64,000 nucleotides of DNA from Anthoceros angustus (Eukaryota > Streptophyta > Anthocerotopsida > Anthocerotales > Anthocerotaceae): the NCBI GenBank assembly GCA_010909165.1, contig MU008160.1, positions 868,001 through 932,000 of the forward strand. The letters are read 5' to 3'. Shown piece by piece: positions 63,833 through 64,000 of the stretch. The position numbers and the translations under genes are program-made. How positions within the stretch are numbered: the stretch's first letter is position 1; every line of letters begins with the position of its first letter. The notes below the pieces were generated by a model, which had not been told where the DNA came from, made no database searches, and saw only the letters and a program-made list of their open reading frames with translations.

Positions 63833-64000
63833 CATCACTGTTTGCTTGCTTAGCCTCTAGGTGTCCTTATTGGCACGTAACTTGCAAGCAGTGCTGTTCA
63901 GTGACTTGCGGATCCATTAGGTCTTGGAGGTTGAGCTGTATGAGGTGCATTGCCTTGCATTAGATGGCTCAGGTTAAGTGGAAGTCGCTGCTCCTTGAAG
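63833..64000 (+). other. NUP1 3' region
   Basis: Sequence after the NUP1 stop, cut by the window edge; no separate feature is seen. Confidence 0.4.

Overview
This window is nuclear DNA from a land plant. It holds spliced genes with compact introns (about 70-270 bp), a complete Prp8 spliceosome gene, a plant MCTP gene with several C2 domains, a plant NUP1/Nup136-type nucleoporin, and several plant PPR RNA-editing genes. Two PPR proteins carry the KP-type DYW domain (a KKPA box and ends in GRP or DRH). From family knowledge this class occurs in hornworts, lycophytes and ferns, lineages that edit organelle RNA from U to C as well as C to U. The short introns make me lean towards a hornwort, but a lycophyte or fern is not excluded.

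Layout. 1-1.3 kb: the end of a Ty1/copia element. 2.76-12.8 kb: one decayed Ty3/gypsy LTR retrotransposon of about 10 kb, in the order LTR, gag-like region, protease, DNA cytosine methyltransferase, reverse transcriptase, RNase H, integrase, PHD finger, a 1-kb tandem duplication, LTR. 12.9-13.9 kb: a 5'-truncated LINE. 14.2-16.9 kb: PPR gene A (+), broken by frameshifts. 17-20.5 kb: repeats and an unrecognised ORF. 20.6-29.5 kb: Prp8 (-), 18 coding exons. 30.8-33.1 kb: PPR gene B (-), head to head with a PPR pseudogene D (+, 33.2-34.8 kb). 38.0-42.2 kb: MCTP (+), 14 exons. 42.8-45.8 kb: a LINE fragment abutting a second methyltransferase-bearing retroelement fragment (-). 46.3-48.8 kb: intact PPR gene C (-). 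49-57.5 kb: gene-poor DNA with minisatellites and a gypsy protease relic. 58-63.8 kb: NUP1-like nucleoporin (+), 10 coding exons.

How the parts relate. Prp8, MCTP and the nucleoporin are ordinary conserved genes; their exons, joined at visible splice sites, give in-frame totals of 2357, 981 and 1517 residues. The PPR genes are an unusual local family: A and C begin with what reads as the PDF motif of OSB organellar single-stranded-DNA-binding proteins, followed by PPR repeats and the KP-type DYW domain. The least ordinary system is the gypsy family whose polyprotein places a C5-methyltransferase between protease and reverse transcriptase and a probable PHD finger after integrase, so one mobile element would both write DNA methylation and read histone tails. 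Two independent decayed copies of the methyltransferase are in the window.
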